Source: Imbricaverruca yamaguchii
Lineage: Eukaryota; Arthropoda; Thecostraca; Neoverrucidae
Direction: 5' to 3'
Length of the DNA stretch: 64,000 bases
NCBI GenBank assembly: GCA_034440575.1
Contig: JAOTOL010001634.1
Coordinates: forward strand, 1,748,501-1,812,500
Position 1 is the first letter of the stretch. Each line of letters begins with the position of its first letter. The position numbers and the translations under genes are program-made. This document shows, piece by piece, positions 1-64,000 of the stretch. The notes below the pieces were generated by a model, which did no database searches, had not been told where the DNA came from, and saw only the letters and a list, made by a program, of their open reading frames with translations.

Positions 1-600
1 GAGGGGAAGCTGTGGTCTTTGTTCAGCTATGCCACACACAATTTATGTTATTGTTTTTCTATTGTTTTACTTATTTTACCCATAAACATGGTACAAGCTT
101 TTGCTGTTTGTACTCACTGCGTTGCATTGTATTTGAAACAAAATTGTTAATTGCTATATTACCACCTAAATAGATTGCTTACCCTTCCAAGCTCGATATT
201 TTCGTCAAACATTTGTAGCATTTTATTATCACAAGCCCTCGCCTTAGTATACGTGACGCGAGTAGGTTGACAAACTTTGATAGAACAATCAAACGTGTGG
301 TTCCCTGTGTGTTTCGGGCTTGGCCGCTTCGAGACTCCACATATGTGACGTCATGGCTATGAGAATATTTTTTATTAATGGCAACCCCTAAGCGAAATGA
401 TTAAATTTGCTGTAAATGCTTCTCTTGTGAAATCATTCAGTTTTGTCTACGAAGCATCATTACCTTAATATGGAAACAAAAAACCCTTACGTGAAACTTG
501 TCCATTACGGATACTGATTTTGAATTGTCCTCAGGAGAGAGGGTATGACTAAACCCTGGTGATTAATCAATGTAGATTACTTTAAATTTGTGTTGACGCG
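1..600. other. Intron sequence with nothing recognised
   Basis: AT-rich non-coding sequence. No exon of the A or B type and no element I recognise. The exon preceding A1 must lie before position 1. Confidence 0.6.
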
Positions 601-653
601 TAATCCATGCTGGTCAATGTTGCATGTCTTTGTGAGTTAGCATTCAAGCAAAT

Positions 654-821
654 GCGTGATCTTTACACTCTCCAAAACAGTGCCCGACGTATCTCATGGC
701 TTTGTGCCGCGTATGTCTGTGTTTGTGCCGTGCCATGTGCGATCTCCACACTCCCCGCGATAATACCCGAAGTATCTCATTTCTTTGTACCGCATATGTG
801 TGTGCTTGTGTCGTTCCATGC
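654..821 (+). repeat. Diverged tandem duplication, about 84 bp x 2
   Basis: The stretch from GCGTGATCTTTACACTC to GTGCCGTGCCATG is repeated once from 737, with GTATCTCAT and CGTATGTCTGTG / CATATGTGTGTG in register. Confidence 0.7.
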
Positions 822-864
822 TCTGTTCATTTCTTATCGTAACTGATGCAAAACACTGACCGCG

Positions 865-1215
865 TCGATTCTCGAACATTACCCCTGGTCCTGTGAGCCA
901 TGTCACGGACATTTTCTCCTAACCTTATAAACCCATGCCATGGATGTTACCTCTGACAGTGCGACTAGTCCTCATTCCCGAACATTGCCCCAGGCCCTGT
1001 GACCCATTTCACGGCCAGTACTTCCTAGCCTTATAATCTCATGCCACGACCAGTACTTCCTAACCTCATACTCCCGTGTCACGAAAGTATCCCTTAGCCT
1101 TATGACCTGGTACCACGGGCCGTACCCCTGATCCTATGGCCACGTGTCATGGACGATGTCACTGACCTTGTGATTGGCCCCAATTCGCAAACATGACCCC
1201 TGGCTTGGTGACCTC
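865..1215 (+). repeat. Degenerate minisatellite upstream of exon A1
   Basis: Repeated blocks such as CCTAACCTTATA, CCTAGCCTTATAATC and CCCTTAGCCTTATGACC alternate with CATGTCACGGACA-type blocks. The unit is roughly 36-45 bp and heavily diverged. It stops about 10 bases before exon A1. Confidence 0.65.
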
Positions 1216-1224
1216 GCATTCCAG

Positions 1225-61326
<60,102 letters not shown>

Positions 61327-62215
61327 GTGAGTACTTTCGCAAGGGAAGATTCTGTGGTTGATGCAAGTGGCAACACGTGGATAAATTATGTTCCCCATCT
61401 TTGATGATATATGTGATAAATATAGGGATATAAGCGTATGGCATGAACTGGGCACTGATATATACACTCTGCCACACTTCACTCGTTTTTATACTTTTCA
61501 ATATTTGAATAATAAGCTTGGTTGGCTCCTTTTCCTGCATTGTGGTGAGAATGTTTTTTATCGTGCCTCATCGGTGATTCGCATTGTTGCTCAACAATTG
61601 GCCGATCCAAAGACGGTGACAATAAAATGGGCTCCCGCCAAAATGTATGTATTATCCGTGTTTTAGAACAGCAATATTGCGATGTGAAGTGTTCCTACTG
61701 TGAGGCATGAAATCTGAAGTGCGTGTTTATAATTGGGTATGGCTTATGGAACTGAGACTACCTAATTCTGTTGAATATTGATTGCATTTTCCTTCCCACT
61801 AGATTGCTAGATCGGCTCCTGACCGACATAAAGTTGCAAAGCTCCTGAAATAACTTACAGGACCATCACAGTATACTAATCGCGGCCTTCTCACCAAGCT
61901 GTCCGTGTGTGTGCCTTAGCTTCGGTCAGGCTTCCTACGCGGGACAGCGCAAGCAAGTCAGAATTGGCAAAACTAACCTAACAAACTAACCTTCGCTCAA
62001 CACGTTGACACCAATATATCGGAGGAAAACCTGATGCTGGGTCCGTTGATGCCGGGCATGAATATGCCATCTATTTGTAGGCAAGCAGGGTTTGAGCACG
62101 TGGCCATTCTTGCCGCTTTCAATGCTTGGGTTCGGCACGTGATGGAACACGGGAGCATTATTTGGAGCGGTGCCGCAGTCAGTTACTTTACACTATACGC
62201 TCTAGAGTTAAACTC
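61327..62215. other. Intron stretch with nothing recognised
   Basis: No B-type exon found. Confidence 0.5.
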
Positions 62216-62226
62216 TTACAGCAGAT

Positions 62227-62409
62227 TGGGGCGGGGATGGCCGAGTGGTTAAGGTGTCGGGCTATGGGTACCAAAGGTCCCGGGTTCGACTCTGGCGCCA
62301 CTCAGGACATTTCCCAATCCCGTGGCCCACCGGCGAAACAGTGTGGGGGACGCCATTAGCCGTGAATGTGCATAAAGTGTGTCGTGAACCAACCAATAAA
62401 CAACAAATA
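62227..62409 (+). mobile_element. SINE family 1, copy 4, full length
   Basis: The tRNA-like head has A box TGGCCGAGTGGTTAAGG and B box GGTTCGACTC with a long variable region, as in tRNA-Leu/Ser types. The body ends AATAAACAACAA. An 11-bp target duplication TTACAGCAGAT lies at 62216-62226 and 62410-62420. It contains the polymerase III promoter boxes, so it is the best candidate for an active copy. Confidence 0.92.
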
Positions 62410-62420
62410 TTACAGCAGAT

Positions 62421-64000
62421 ACGTGTCTAGCTTTGAGCGCTTACAGTATCTGTTTCTTATGTGGCTTAGTTTCCATCCACGGACTAAGGGATTGTGTGTG
62501 GAATATAACACTTTTCTGAACGTTTCCAATGCGCAAGCCATCAGGGCCCAGCTGGCAAACTGACATTAGTTTCCTAAATGACATGTTCCATAACCGTTTG
62601 GACTGTGTGCACCTGACACCTCTCTCTTGTCTACGCATTCCCGGTTGTACACGCCAACATCTTCACACACACAAAACCCCGAAAATTTTTGTTTAAAAGC
62701 TTCTGAACGTTTGCAGGTAACTGTGAGCCGATTTACTGTCTGCTGTCCGTATGTGGATTTCGTGAGTCCCAGGCATGATTCGCTATGCGGTGCGAGCATT
62801 TGCGATGAGTGAATGGATGTTTCTGTCTTGAGGTTTGGTTTCGCTAGCATATATGACATAACTCCGCGTATGATTTCACAGTCATGCTTCTTTGATTTTG
62901 TTTTCTCCTGCGTACACATTTTGCGTAGCTGTGCTTGTGAATTGTGTGCGTAGGTGAGAGCATCTGTAACTGTGCATCGGCCTGTGGTTGTTTCTTCTGA
63001 TAAACAAATAAACAAATATACGACTAATATGCAATGCAAATATACGAGAGACGGTATCTATTTAGGAAGCTGCTACCTAGCACCTGATGCGTTCCCAAAG
63101 GAGCGGACGCACGTCAACACAGACGCTACGATAAGAGCTTGTCAGTTTCTCGGATATCAAGAGGAAGAAAAAGATGGTAATCACCAAGTATTCCACCTGC
63201 TTTGGGAGGTTTGGTAATTAGGATGCGGTACTACAGGGTGTGACAGGAAGTGCTTACAGTCACATCCTGCATGGCACCGTATGTCGGTGACCAATGATCA
63301 ATACCGACGAAGTGTTTAGCTATAATCACCTTCTCTTTCCTCTTTGCATCAGAGAAGCTGATGAACGTTTATCTTATCCTACCTAAGAAAGAATGCCTGC
63401 AATATACTTATCAAACCATAGGACACTCTACCTTTTGCCATAGGACCGAAACGGTTTACAGTTGTATAAAGGCAAACTTTTATTGTTGCCATCCCCCCTT
63501 GTGTGGGAAAATATATCGGAAATATGTTATTCAAAAACGTATTTTCAGACCTAACGATCGCACATAACACGCATCTGCTAACATCCGGGGACACTGATCC
63601 CATCAGATCTCTAACAGGATTCTTCAGGACACTGGCTTTTCTATTAAATTTCGCATGTATTTTTCACCAAAGAGTTCGCGCTGCTCCAAGAATCCACCAA
63701 TGAGACGCGCTTAGCTAGGATATGCAAAATAGTGAACATCACAGTGAACCTCAAATACGTTAGGCGTCATGAGCGGACATAATACCGGTGGCGCCGCTCT
63801 GGTGGTGGGTTTATTAATGAGCACTATCAGAGTGGGCTGGTTCTGATTAATGCTATGTTCTGGTATATATGAAAGGTGCAAGTGATTTCCAATGGTCAAA
63901 TTTGCACAACATTGAAACAAGCTCTCTTAGGATGTAGAGTACCTGTAATCATTTCACCCTGTCACTTTGCCCTTAAAGTTAAATGAGAGCAGTTGGTCTA
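62421..64000. other. Terminal stretch with nothing recognised
   Basis: A 157-codon frame on the - strand (62566-63039) and shorter ones on both strands have no known domain. No continuation exon of the gene found. Confidence 0.45.

Noticed and set aside
62227..62300. tRNA-Leu/Ser gene
   Set aside because: It has A and B boxes, but four related copies with a common non-tRNA tail and target duplications show it is a SINE head.

Overview
This is animal nuclear DNA, most likely from an arthropod. Coding sequence is cut into short exons with GT-AG introns, and the introns are full of microsatellites, minisatellites, tRNA-derived SINEs, MITEs and decayed retroelements. I cannot name the species. 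The long dinucleotide runs and many minisatellites would fit a crustacean or chelicerate, but that is only a guess.

One gene on the + strand fills the window and runs off both ends. From 1225 to 61326 I can follow 24 exons that read as one continuous frame of 3744 coding bases (1248 codons). They alternate between an 'A' exon of about 180-210 bp and a 'B' exon of 132-144 bp. Together they encode a tandem array of thioredoxin-fold domains (PDI/calsequestrin-like). Each domain starts at the end of a B exon (strand ending in a Tyr codon), carries the CxxC position, the ELENIDDE helix and the cis-Pro loop in the A exon, and closes in the next B exon. The order is A1-B1-A2-B2 ... A11-B11-A12. The partner of A12 and everything upstream of A1 lie outside the window. 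Only A2, A9, A11 and A12 keep CxxC, so most domains look structural and acidic rather than redox active. I recognise the fold, not a named gene.

There are three likely splice variations. First, after A9 a short exon (47333-47383) and a stop-containing exon (47695-47915) would give a truncated isoform with a hydrophobic C-terminus, as an alternative to continuing to the full B9 exon at 51470. Second, a 30-base phase-compatible microexon lies at 33599-33628 between B4 and A5. Third, A12 is split by an extra phase-0 intron. All other junctions are phase 1.

Region by region: 1-8.6 kb holds A1, a tRNA-like SINE and a 23-bp minisatellite. 8.6-18.5 kb is a very long intron with several minisatellites, a MITE, a SINE and a CpG-rich patch. 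18.5-26.6 kb carries A2 to B4, with two near-perfect palindromes and a 44-bp minisatellite whose unit contains a splice-donor-like motif. 27.5-31 kb is a nest of two oppositely oriented Penelope-like element fragments, with inverted arms interrupted by a TTAA-flanked MITE. 32-46.7 kb carries A5 to A9 with a 31-bp minisatellite, a further MITE and a SINE with a 16-bp target duplication. 47-49 kb holds the alternative ending, followed by a very long CT/TA/CT microsatellite. 51-62 kb carries B9 to A12, decayed non-LTR retrotransposon pieces and more minisatellites. 62-64 kb has one full-length SINE and nothing else I recognise.
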